A stretch of 34,173 bases of DNA from Plakobranchus ocellatus (taxonomy: Eukaryota > Mollusca > Gastropoda > Plakobranchidae): the NCBI GenBank assembly GCA_019648995.1, contig BLXT01002363.1, positions 1,343,180 through 1,377,352 of the forward strand, in the 5' to 3' direction. The position numbers and the translations under genes are program-made. Position 1 is the stretch's first letter, and the number at the start of each line of letters is the position of its first letter. Positions 31,101 through 34,173 of the stretch are shown here, piece after piece. The notes under the pieces were generated by a model. It had not been told where the DNA came from and made no database searches. It worked only from the letters and a program-made list of their open reading frames with translations.

Positions 31101-33410
31101 GGAAAGTGAGTTAAAACAAATTGAAAAATGTGTGAGGGTCTGACTAAGTCGGTCTCTTGGTGAAGGGAAGCCAGACTGAGTTATGAGGCCCAAAACATGA
31201 AAAAATGACTACTCCCCAAAATAGTAATTTCGCTTTTGTCTCGTTCTTCGTCCATTTTTATACATTATACTCAGCTTTTAAGTTGAAAAATTGCTTCAAA
31301 ATATTTTATTTCGATTTTTTAAAAGTATATGGTAATTGGAATTTGTCAAATTTTGAGAGAATTTAAATGCGATTTTCTCAAAATCAATTTTCTGAAATAT
31401 GGATTCTAAAAAATCCACCCAAAATCAGAAAACCAATATATTGAGGTCAAATAAGTTTTAAAGTATGCAGAAAATGACACACTGTGTGAAAGCACATCAT
31501 AGTCAATTTTTATATAGCTTCACCATAGGACTTATTTTCTCAGACCCACTCCCATATTGTCTATGACAGTGAAATACAACTAGCTATTCTAATTTAAGAT
31601 ACCTAACATTGGTTCTGACATTGAATTCTATCAGTTGTTTTTTTTTTTTGTTTTTTTTTATTGTAGCATACAATTCCCATCCTTTCTTTTTATTCAGTGC
31701 CCTTTGAAATAATGGAAACTAAATTAGCAGCATGCAATTCCTCAATACACAATGAGGATTCTATAAGGATTCTTCAGAGAAACATGGTGTATTTGGTTGA
31801 TAATATTTTAATTTGAAAAATTCATATTGTTTAAGAACTTTACACTTCCTTCAGTTCTCAAAAATTGGCCCTTTATAATGTCATATTTTCAGAATTATCA
31901 CATATATTGAATTTCAGTCTGTTGATGGCCAGAGAGCCTGAAAAACTGAAACTAGTGAAAAACAAGTTGAAGATTTATGAGGTTTATTTTTTTCTGAAGA
32001 CTCAATGTTAGTTGCGTGTTTTTTTCTTTTTTTGTACGAGATGCAGTTTGCATGCACAGTAACTTTTTATAGATAAAAGGACCATTAAGCTCCACACAAC
32101 TTTATTCTAAAATTATTGTTATCATTATATATTTGTTTTATTTCTGCTAGGTTGCCAAAGGTCAGGAGGTCACAGACTTTAGATTTTTTGTCAGGTGCAT
32201 CATTCGCCATTCAGACTTGGTCACAAAAGTAAGAAACTTGTCTACGGTAAATGATCGTATTGTTCTATCTGATCTAAAAAAAAATTTTTGTATTTCCTAC
32301 TATTTCCCTCCATATTTTCTCTATTTTTTAATAAACGCAATTCCCAACAGATTGAAAGAAATAGAAGATGATAGTACAATAGTGGATTCTATCATACAAA
32401 TAGTCAACCAAAACTCCAAAATGGAATTCTCTGTAAATCTACATAAAAATTTTTTACTTTTAGAGCAAATGCTATGATTAAAAAACATTTTTTTTTTACA
32501 TTTACAAAATGTTAAATACTTTTTCCTTTTAATAAAGGCAACATATTTCAATAACTACACTGTATTTTTGTTCTTTGTTTTTTAATGAGATTAAATTGTC
32601 GGTACTTTTTTTTACAGCTTTTTGTAAGATTTGAGAACTGAAAGACAGATAAAAAATTTTGTTATGATGATATCATTCCCTTTTCTCGCCTTTTTTTTTC
32701 CTTCATTTTGTTATAAAAGGAAGCTTCATTTGAGTACTTGGAAAATGAAGGGGAAAGAACACTGTTGGAGGCCATGGATTCTCTTGAAGTTGCCTTCTCC
32801 CATCAGTCTGTAAGTCTGCCTGGTCTTTCATTCTTTAGGAAAAAATAACAAGGGAAAGTAAATTAATAATCTTTCAGAACTGCTCATTTAAAAAAAATAA
32901 AAAACTTTCTACCCTCTAAATGAAAGGGCATTGAAGCCCTGTTTGATACGATCTTGATTACCTTGGGTTTTTTTTGTTTTTTTTTTGCTCATTCACACAA
33001 AGAAAGATGTTAATTGAGAGGTATTACTAACTCAAAAGGTTTCATGCTTGAAATGAGTCTTGGCTTTTTTCTTTTTTTGGATCAAGATAGTGACTGCACG
33101 AATGGCAAAGAATCGGTATCATAGTATATGGAGGTTACAATCTCCTCTAAACTTTAAAAAGGCAAAAAGATAAGCAAATGTTCTTTGTGCCTTACCTGGA
33201 ATGATTGATAGTCATTTGTTATATACTTATTTGCACTTAATCCTTTTCCGTGGTTTTTTTTTTTTTCATCATAGAAACATTAATCCATGTGAAACTTCTG
33301 TTTGGATACTGGCATTCTTTTTTTTTTCCAAATTTCAGTCAAGAAAAACTGATTGCAATCATATCTTCCTCAACTTTGTGCCAACCTTGACTTTGACAGA
33401 GCCAGGAAAG
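3006..33410 (+). CDS. ACACA: Acetyl-CoA carboxylase, N-terminal 1417 codons (31 exons, 3' end outside window)
   Basis: Biotin-dependent cytosolic enzyme that carboxylates acetyl-CoA to malonyl-CoA, the committed step of fatty acid synthesis. Joining 31 exons (listed separately) gives one open frame of 4251 nt with matching phases at every junction and GT-AG introns. Domain order: N-terminal regulatory tail with an AMPK-like Ser26; biotin carboxylase about residues 50-520, with glycine-rich ATP loop GGGGKG (257-262) and NPRLQVEH (382-389); biotin carrier domain about 690-765 with biotinyl Lys729 in EVMKM; ACC central region about 770 to the end. Human ACC1 is about 2346 residues, so roughly 60% of the protein is here and the carboxyltransferase domain lies to the right. 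The start is ATG 3006, with A at -3 and an in-frame TAG at 2973. ACC versus ACC2 cannot be resolved; no N-terminal mitochondrial anchor is present, and most invertebrates have one gene. Confidence 0.97.
3077..3560. repeat. Degenerate AGATCTAG repeat patch
   Basis: Many near-palindromic units such as TAGATCTAGA, ATCTAGATC and CTAGATATCTAG, with irregular spacing. Similar smaller patches occur at 24740-24880, 27680-27945 and 33820-34055. Confidence 0.8.
3756..3839. repeat. Direct repeat copy 1 (84 bp)
   Basis: About 80 of 84 positions match the copy at 3932-4015, 176 bp downstream. Both end in a ten-A run followed by GTAATCT. Confidence 0.9.
3932..4015. repeat. Direct repeat copy 2 (84 bp)
   Basis: Partner of 3756-3839. 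Flanking A-rich TAGAGAG...TGAGCGA segments are also duplicated (about 3910 and 4055), so the duplication or array is wider than the clean 84 bp. Its 3' end is the left arm of the hairpin. Confidence 0.9.
3996..4042. repeat. Perfect 21-bp inverted repeat, 5-nt loop
   Basis: Arms 3996-4016 and 4022-4042 are exact reverse complements, core TAATCTAATATTTAA, loop GACTA. AT-rich, able to extrude or fold in RNA. Confidence 0.95.
4494..4592 (+). mobile_element. SINE family A fragment
   Basis: Shares GCATACTGG, CCAGTG and CCTGAAAAGCCTGAGA with the full-length copy at 29661-29830, in the same order; the B box is decayed. A TC-rich tract precedes it. Confidence 0.55.
5381..5507 (+). CDS. ACACA: ACC exon 2: AMPK-type phosphosite and start of biotin carboxylase (residues 22-64)
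   Basis: Follows acceptor catgacag. Reads RHTMSGISL at residues 22-30, aligning with the vertebrate RSSMSGLHL around Ser79/80: Arg at -4, Ser26, Leu at +4. Then come a basic KRK stretch and the conserved [11 protein letters not shown]. Donor gtaaga, phase 0. Confidence 0.95.
6039..6177 (+). CDS. ACACA: ACC exon 3: biotin carboxylase N-domain (residues 65-111)
   Basis: Starts with [16 protein letters not shown], the near-invariant opening of the biotin carboxylase fold, and includes [22 protein letters not shown]. Acceptor tactag; donor gtaaaa splits a Glu codon after its first base. Confidence 0.97.
6349..6560 (-). mobile_element. SINE family B, older antisense copy (intron 3)
   Basis: Its reverse complement matches the body of the complete copy at 17388-17616: CATTGCTCC, GTCCACCCAGCACT, AAAGCAATGGC, then AACAATCAGGACCCTACTCC and ATGCTTGG...AAGCATGG. 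The tRNA-like head is degraded. Confidence 0.8.
6885..7076 (+). CDS. ACACA: ACC exon 4: biotin carboxylase N-domain (residues 111-175)
   Basis: Contains [22 protein letters not shown] and [12 protein letters not shown], all hallmark blocks of eukaryotic ACC. Acceptor cctcag, donor gtaaga, phase 1 to phase 1. Confidence 0.97.
7309..7407 (+). CDS. ACACA: ACC exon 5: biotin carboxylase (residues 175-208)
   Basis: Encodes [16 protein letters not shown] and [13 protein letters not shown], matching the conserved ACC segment before the ATP-grasp lid. Acceptor ttctag, donor gtaaga. Confidence 0.97.
7851..7893. repeat. 11-bp inverted repeat in intron 5
   Basis: CACATTTGTAA (7851-7861) and TTACAAATGTG (7883-7893) are exact complements around a 21-nt AT-rich loop. 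Confidence 0.85.
8270..8481 (+). CDS. ACACA: ACC exon 6: ATP-grasp glycine-rich loop (residues 208-278)
   Basis: Carries [15 protein letters not shown]; the glycine loop is residues 257-262, which closes over ATP in biotin carboxylases. The first 20 residues are variable, as in other animal ACCs. Acceptor atcag; donor gtcagg is weaker than its neighbours. Confidence 0.97.
8990..9199 (+). CDS. ACACA: ACC exon 7: ATP-grasp domain (residues 279-348)
   Basis: Contains [42 protein letters not shown] and IIEEAPA, the ATP-grasp core. Phase 0 on both sides; donor gtaatt. Confidence 0.97.
9660..9833 (+). CDS. ACACA: ACC exon 8: biotin carboxylase active-site segment (residues 349-406)
   Basis: Contains [16 protein letters not shown] and [19 protein letters not shown]. 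Glu380 and Asn382 to His389 form the conserved metal and bicarbonate-site block of biotin carboxylases. Acceptor tttgcag, donor gtgata. Confidence 0.97.
10233..10316. repeat. 84-bp imperfect palindrome in intron 8
   Basis: Arms 10233-10268 and 10281-10316 match at about 29 of 36 positions as reverse complements, with a 12-nt AT-rich loop. Conserved cores are TAGAGGCA and TTGTAAC. Size suits a tiny MITE or a miRNA-precursor-like hairpin. Confidence 0.8.
10635..10796 (+). CDS. ACACA: ACC exon 9: biotin carboxylase C-domain (residues 407-460)
   Basis: Encodes [18 protein letters not shown] and [15 protein letters not shown], strongly conserved. Acceptor tgttag, donor gtaagt, phase 0. Confidence 0.97.
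11010..11190 (-). mobile_element. SINE family B, diverged antisense copy (intron 9)
   Basis: Follows the same order as 6349-6560: AAGTGAACC, ACCTGAT...CTTGGCATATGGTATT, CTTTCCTTAACTTTTAAGAG, CAGCTGGTGTTAGG, GTTGGCCAGGGCTG. Clearly older than the other two copies. Confidence 0.55.
11694..11857 (+). CDS. ACACA: ACC exon 10: biotin carboxylase C-domain (residues 461-515)
   Basis: Encodes [26 protein letters not shown] and [18 protein letters not shown]. Donor gtaaga after two bases of a Glu codon. Confidence 0.97.
12405..12659 (+). CDS. ACACA: ACC exon 11: end of biotin carboxylase and linker (residues 515-600)
   Basis: Contains [27 protein letters not shown] and [15 protein letters not shown]. 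Donor GTAAGT uses the last G of a genomic AAAAG, so the AAG codon seen in the DNA is interrupted. Longest exon in the window (255 nt). Confidence 0.96.
12981..13062 (+). CDS. ACACA: ACC exon 12: BT-like linker (residues 600-627)
   Basis: Encodes [21 protein letters not shown] and IKFELK, equivalent to vertebrate ERGQVLPA...VDVELIYEGVKYVLK. Acceptor ttttcag, donor GTAAGT. Confidence 0.95.
13667..13878 (+). CDS. ACACA: ACC exon 13: BT region and start of biotin carrier domain (residues 628-698)
   Basis: Contains [20 protein letters not shown], then the [16 protein letters not shown] segment and KENDPTILR, all in ACC order. Acceptor ctgtag, donor gtatgt splitting an Arg codon. Confidence 0.96.
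14472..14600 (+). CDS. ACACA: ACC exon 14: biotin attachment site (residues 698-741)
   Basis: [21 protein letters not shown] is followed by [12 protein letters not shown]. Lys729, encoded by AAA at 14563-14565, is the biotin-carrying lysine; EVMKM is the eukaryotic ACC form of the biotinyl motif. Donor gtaagt splits a Cys codon. Confidence 0.98.
15096..15186 (+). CDS. ACACA: ACC exon 15: end of biotin carrier domain (residues 741-771)
   Basis: Encodes [21 protein letters not shown] and DDPSRVQQ, matching the vertebrate VKRPGAALDPGC...DNPSKVQQ. Acceptor tttcag, donor gtatgt, phase 0. Confidence 0.97.
15252..15330 (+). mobile_element. SINE family A fragment (intron 15)
   Basis: Shares AGATCTGCA, GCCACTGG and GGCCTGAAAGCCTGAGATCA with the copy at 29661-29830; the head is truncated. 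The GAGATCACC motif is locally doubled at the end. Confidence 0.6.
15744..15959 (+). CDS. ACACA: ACC exon 16: start of central region (residues 772-843)
   Basis: Reads [20 protein letters not shown], then [21 protein letters not shown] and [10 protein letters not shown]. It is less conserved at its start, as in other ACCs. It fits phase 0 on both sides and is needed to bridge exons 15 and 17. Acceptor ccattccaag has a poor polypyrimidine tract; donor gtaggt. Confidence 0.94.
16505..16624 (+). CDS. ACACA: ACC exon 17: central region (residues 844-883)
   Basis: Encodes [20 protein letters not shown] and [16 protein letters not shown], nearly identical to vertebrate ACC. Acceptor tttcaaag, donor gtattc. 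Confidence 0.96.
17077..17266 (+). CDS. ACACA: ACC exon 18: central region (residues 884-947)
   Basis: Contains [20 protein letters not shown] and [14 protein letters not shown]. Acceptor atatag, donor gtcagt after the first base of a Gly codon. Confidence 0.96.
17370..17634 (+). mobile_element. SINE family B, complete copy with 18-bp target-site duplication (intron 18)
   Basis: The 229-bp body at 17388-17616 is bounded by perfect 18-bp direct repeats, ATTTTTATCATCTCTTTG, at 17370-17387 and 17617-17634. The head looks tRNA-derived, with an A-box-like AAGCCAGTTGG (about 17409-17419) and a B box GGTTCGAATC (17440-17449), the internal pol III promoter. The unrelated body ends near TAAGCATGGGACTCAC. 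It encodes no protein and would depend on a LINE for mobility. Confidence 0.92.
17970..18000. other. Assembly gap (31 N) inside a poly-T tract
   Basis: A run of Ns sits in T-rich sequence 17 bp before exon 19, in the polypyrimidine tract of its acceptor. It probably hides only homopolymer, but its true length is unknown. Confidence 0.95.
18018..18142 (+). CDS. ACACA: ACC exon 19: central region (residues 947-988)
   Basis: Encodes [20 protein letters not shown], then [15 protein letters not shown]. Begins 17 bp after a run of Ns; the acceptor ttgtgcag is intact. Donor gtgagt, phase 0. Confidence 0.95.
18794..19021 (+). CDS. ACACA: ACC exon 20: central region (residues 989-1064)
   Basis: Contains [34 protein letters not shown] and [16 protein letters not shown]. 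Acceptor atctag; donor gtactt just before a long (TC)n tract. Confidence 0.97.
19056..19099 (+). repeat. (TC)n microsatellite in intron 20
   Basis: About 22 nearly uninterrupted TC units starting some 35 bp after the exon 20 donor, grading into a longer pyrimidine-rich stretch. Confidence 0.95.
19502..19591 (+). CDS. ACACA: ACC exon 21: central region (residues 1065-1094)
   Basis: Encodes [20 protein letters not shown], then [10 protein letters not shown]. Acceptor cccacag, donor gtatca, phase 0. Confidence 0.96.
20332..20450 (+). CDS. ACACA: ACC exon 22: central region (residues 1095-1134)
   Basis: Contains [17 protein letters not shown] and [12 protein letters not shown], matching the vertebrate [11 protein letters not shown]...LPTSHPNR. 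Donor gtgaat after AG of an Arg codon. Confidence 0.96.
20451..22287 (+). other. Intron 22 of ACC (1.8 kb)
   Basis: AT-rich, no gene seen. A probable SINE family A tail lies at about 21200-21290; otherwise unremarkable. Confidence 0.8.
21200..21290 (+). mobile_element. Probable SINE family A remnant
   Basis: AGATCTGC...ATTCTATTC and AAAGCCTGAGAT...GAATGGG parallel the order of the full-length copy at 29661-29830, but divergence is high. Confidence 0.35.
22288..22437 (+). CDS. ACACA: ACC exon 23: acidic regulatory-loop segment (residues 1134-1184)
   Basis: Starts with [20 protein letters not shown] and an acidic [10 protein letters not shown] stretch, then returns to conserved [12 protein letters not shown]. 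In vertebrate ACC1 this position is a Ser-rich loop with further phosphosites; the local sequence here is quite different and CK2-like. Acceptor atctcag, donor gtaagt. Confidence 0.94.
22438..23662 (+). other. Intron 23 of ACC (1.2 kb)
   Basis: AT-rich with T, G and A runs (for example near 22530, 22990 and 23580). I see no gene, SINE or inverted repeat. Confidence 0.75.
23663..23765 (+). CDS. ACACA: ACC exon 24: central region, Ser/Pro-rich loop (residues 1184-1218)
   Basis: Encodes [20 protein letters not shown] and a Ser/Asp-rich end. It matches the vertebrate SDSPPQSPTF position in character more than in sequence. Phases fit both neighbours. Acceptor attacag, donor gtaagt. Confidence 0.93.
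23870..25336. mobile_element. 1.47-kb DNA transposon-like element with about 42-bp terminal inverted repeats (intron 24)
   Basis: The left end 23870-23912 and the reverse complement of 25295-25336 match at 39 of 42 positions plus one extra base. They share TATATGTGTGGGC, CACAGGAAA and CCCGTCGGATG. The ends are GC-richer than the host intron. TATA at both boundaries may be a TA or TATA target duplication. The longest interior ORF is about 61 codons (24959-25144) and unrecognised, so it is probably non-autonomous. An AGATCTAG patch lies inside. I cannot assign a superfamily. Confidence 0.85.
26170..26289 (+). CDS. ACACA: ACC exon 25: central region (residues 1219-1258)
   Basis: Contains [19 protein letters not shown] and [16 protein letters not shown], equivalent to vertebrate EPIHILNVAIK...MFREF. 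Phase 0 both sides; donor gtaagt. Confidence 0.95.
26560..26616 (+). CDS. ACACA: ACC exon 26: central region, 19 codons (residues 1259-1277)
   Basis: Encodes [19 protein letters not shown], matching HGIRRLTFLV of vertebrate ACC. Acceptor ccctag, donor gtaagt, phase 0. Confidence 0.94.
27680..27945. repeat. Degenerate AGATCTAG repeat patch in intron 26
   Basis: Several units such as GTCTAGATCTAGATAG and GGATCTAGATT in AT-rich sequence, like the intron 1 patch. Confidence 0.75.
28003..28058 (+). repeat. TC-rich microsatellite
   Basis: Interrupted (TC)n / CCCTC array just downstream of the AGATCTAG patch. Confidence 0.9.
29661..29830 (+). mobile_element. SINE family A, longest copy (intron 26)
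   Basis: tRNA-like head with A box TGGCATAATGGG (29673-29684) and B box GGTTCGAGCC (29727-29736), the spacing expected for a pol III internal promoter. It is followed by a body carrying GGCCTGAAAAGCCTGAGATC, which recurs in introns 1, 15 and 22. A pyrimidine-rich tail runs to about 29880. No target-site duplication found. Confidence 0.8.
30349..30390 (+). CDS. ACACA: ACC exon 27: 42-nt exon (residues 1278-1291)
   Basis: Encodes [14 protein letters not shown], aligning with the FPKFFTFRARD block of other ACCs. It follows the 3.7-kb intron 26. Acceptor ttttcag is good; donor GAG|gtttgc departs from consensus at +3 to +6. Confidence 0.92.
30744..30881 (+). CDS. ACACA: ACC exon 28: central region (residues 1292-1337)
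   Basis: Contains [20 protein letters not shown] and [12 protein letters not shown], among the best conserved stretches of the central region. Acceptor aatcag, donor gtaggg. Confidence 0.97.
30882..32150 (+). other. Intron 28 of ACC (1.3 kb)
   Basis: AT-rich; apart from the possible MITE, I see nothing specific. A weak GCCTGAAAAACTGA match near 31938 may be another SINE A trace. Confidence 0.7.
31136..31547. mobile_element. Possible small MITE in intron 28
   Basis: The ends 31136-31165 and the reverse complement of 31518-31547 both start GGGTCTGA and end TGGTGAAG, with a gapped TAAGTC between. The interior has no ORF. Imperfect and without a visible target duplication. Confidence 0.35.
32151..32228 (+). 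CDS. ACACA: ACC exon 29: central region (residues 1338-1363)
   Basis: Encodes [20 protein letters not shown], then SDLVTK. Acceptor tgctag, donor gtaaga, phase 0. Confidence 0.96.
32720..32809 (+). CDS. ACACA: ACC exon 30: central region (residues 1364-1393)
   Basis: Encodes [20 protein letters not shown], then [10 protein letters not shown]. Acceptor ataaaag has A at -3, unusual but valid; donor gtaagt. Confidence 0.96.
33339..33410 (+). CDS. ACACA: ACC exon 31: last exon in window (residues 1394-1417)
   Basis: Encodes [19 protein letters not shown], then TEPGK, matching vertebrate [14 protein letters not shown]. Ends in phase 0 at donor gtaaat. The reading frame must continue in an exon beyond 34173. 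Confidence 0.95.
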
Positions 33411-34173
33411 GTAAATGTTGGATATTAACTCTTCGTCACCATTAGGGTTTTTTAATTTGACCGAAGGGTATTTTTAAGGTAATCAAAATACATGGTGGGT
33501 GTAGAAAATTTGAGATAACCAGAGTTTCATAGACGATACAGTAAAAAGTTAGGTATGGATGTGGTCATAAATAAATTCTGCACATTTCCAGTCTATTTGT
33601 GTTTTGTTTTTGTGCATATGTTCAAATTAAACACAATGGAAACTAAAATGTTTTTAAAAATGTATATAAAAAATTCAGCTCACGAACACTGCGGTAATCC
33701 ATCAAAAGTTGAAGAAAAAAAGTTGTCAACTACTATTCCAGCAATAAAGTTATCCATTGTAAAAGTCGAAAAGTCTTGACATTTTTGCAATAATACATGA
33801 TTTTTTAGACCTACTTGACCTAGATCTATAATATTCTCTCTCTTACTTTACTTTCACCAGAATCTAGTTCTTAGATCTACATTGCTATTGTTTCCGTCAG
33901 CTAAATCTTCTTGAAACAACTTCAAAGCTTGTTCAGCACATACTCTACAAGGTGGTTGATTTCCTGATGCTATTTTGAGAAATCTAGACTCCTAGAACAA
34001 TAAATCGAAGAGCTAGTAAAATCAGCTGATTTTTGTTTACATTTAGATCTACAGAGCTCTCACTAAAGATTGCTTATACTTGCAAGAATCTAGCAAATTA
34101 GGCCAAGTAAACGTTCAATATAACGGACAAAGACCTATTTGTGACTGTCGTAATAGATAATGTTGGTATTGTC
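33411..34173 (+). other. Start of intron 31 of ACC (runs off the window)
   Basis: No further ACC exon is visible. Contains an AGATCTAG patch (about 33820-34055). The 74-codon ORF at 33555-33779 has no recognised similarity and looks like chance. Confidence 0.75.

Noticed and set aside
1..34173. CRISPR array, operon, prophage or defence system
   Set aside because: The sequence is intron-rich eukaryotic DNA with a single large gene; no regularly spaced repeats or prokaryotic genes.

Overview
This window is eukaryotic genomic DNA, and almost all of it belongs to one multi-exon gene on the + strand: the 5' half of cytosolic acetyl-CoA carboxylase (ACC, vertebrate ACACA/ACACB type). I can assemble 31 coding exons from an ATG at 3006 to a splice donor after 33410. 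They give one continuous frame of 4251 nt (1417 codons), and every intron is GT-AG. Identity rests on near-invariant ACC blocks in the right order: an AMPK-type site at the N terminus, the biotin carboxylase ATP-grasp domain, the biotinylation motif EVMKM, and the long ACC central region. The carboxyltransferase half must lie beyond the right edge, so the gene is cut by the window end and not broken.

The host looks like a mollusc, most likely a gastropod. Intron density is high and the introns are AT-rich with long T and (TC)n tracts. Patches of degenerate AGATCTAG repeats occur, which I associate with heterobranch snails and slugs. This assignment is an inference. The central region lacks the vertebrate ACC1 insert and matches the arthropod form in length.

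Layout: 1-3005 is upstream sequence, with simple repeats, a 270-bp inverted-repeat (MITE-like) element at 2104-2373, a CCAAT-box-containing candidate promoter near 2690-2830 and a short upstream ORF. Exon 1 (3006-3070) is tiny. Intron 1 (2.3 kb) carries AGATCTAG repeats, an 84-bp duplicated segment and a perfect 21-bp hairpin. Exons 2-10 encode biotin carboxylase, 11-12 the linker/BT-like segment, 13-15 the biotin carboxyl carrier domain, and 16-31 the central region. Introns 22-24, 26 and 28 are the largest. They hold SINE fragments, a 1.47-kb terminal-inverted-repeat DNA element (23870-25336), AGATCTAG patches and a possible small MITE (31136-31547).

Two tRNA-derived SINE families are visible. 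One is a complete 229-bp insertion in intron 18 with a perfect 18-bp target-site duplication, plus two older antisense relatives in introns 3 and 9. The other is in intron 26, with fragments in introns 1, 15 and 22. I see no second protein-coding gene, RNA gene, CRISPR array or novel multi-gene system. The unusual content is the mobile-element load and a few details of the ACC N terminus and splicing.
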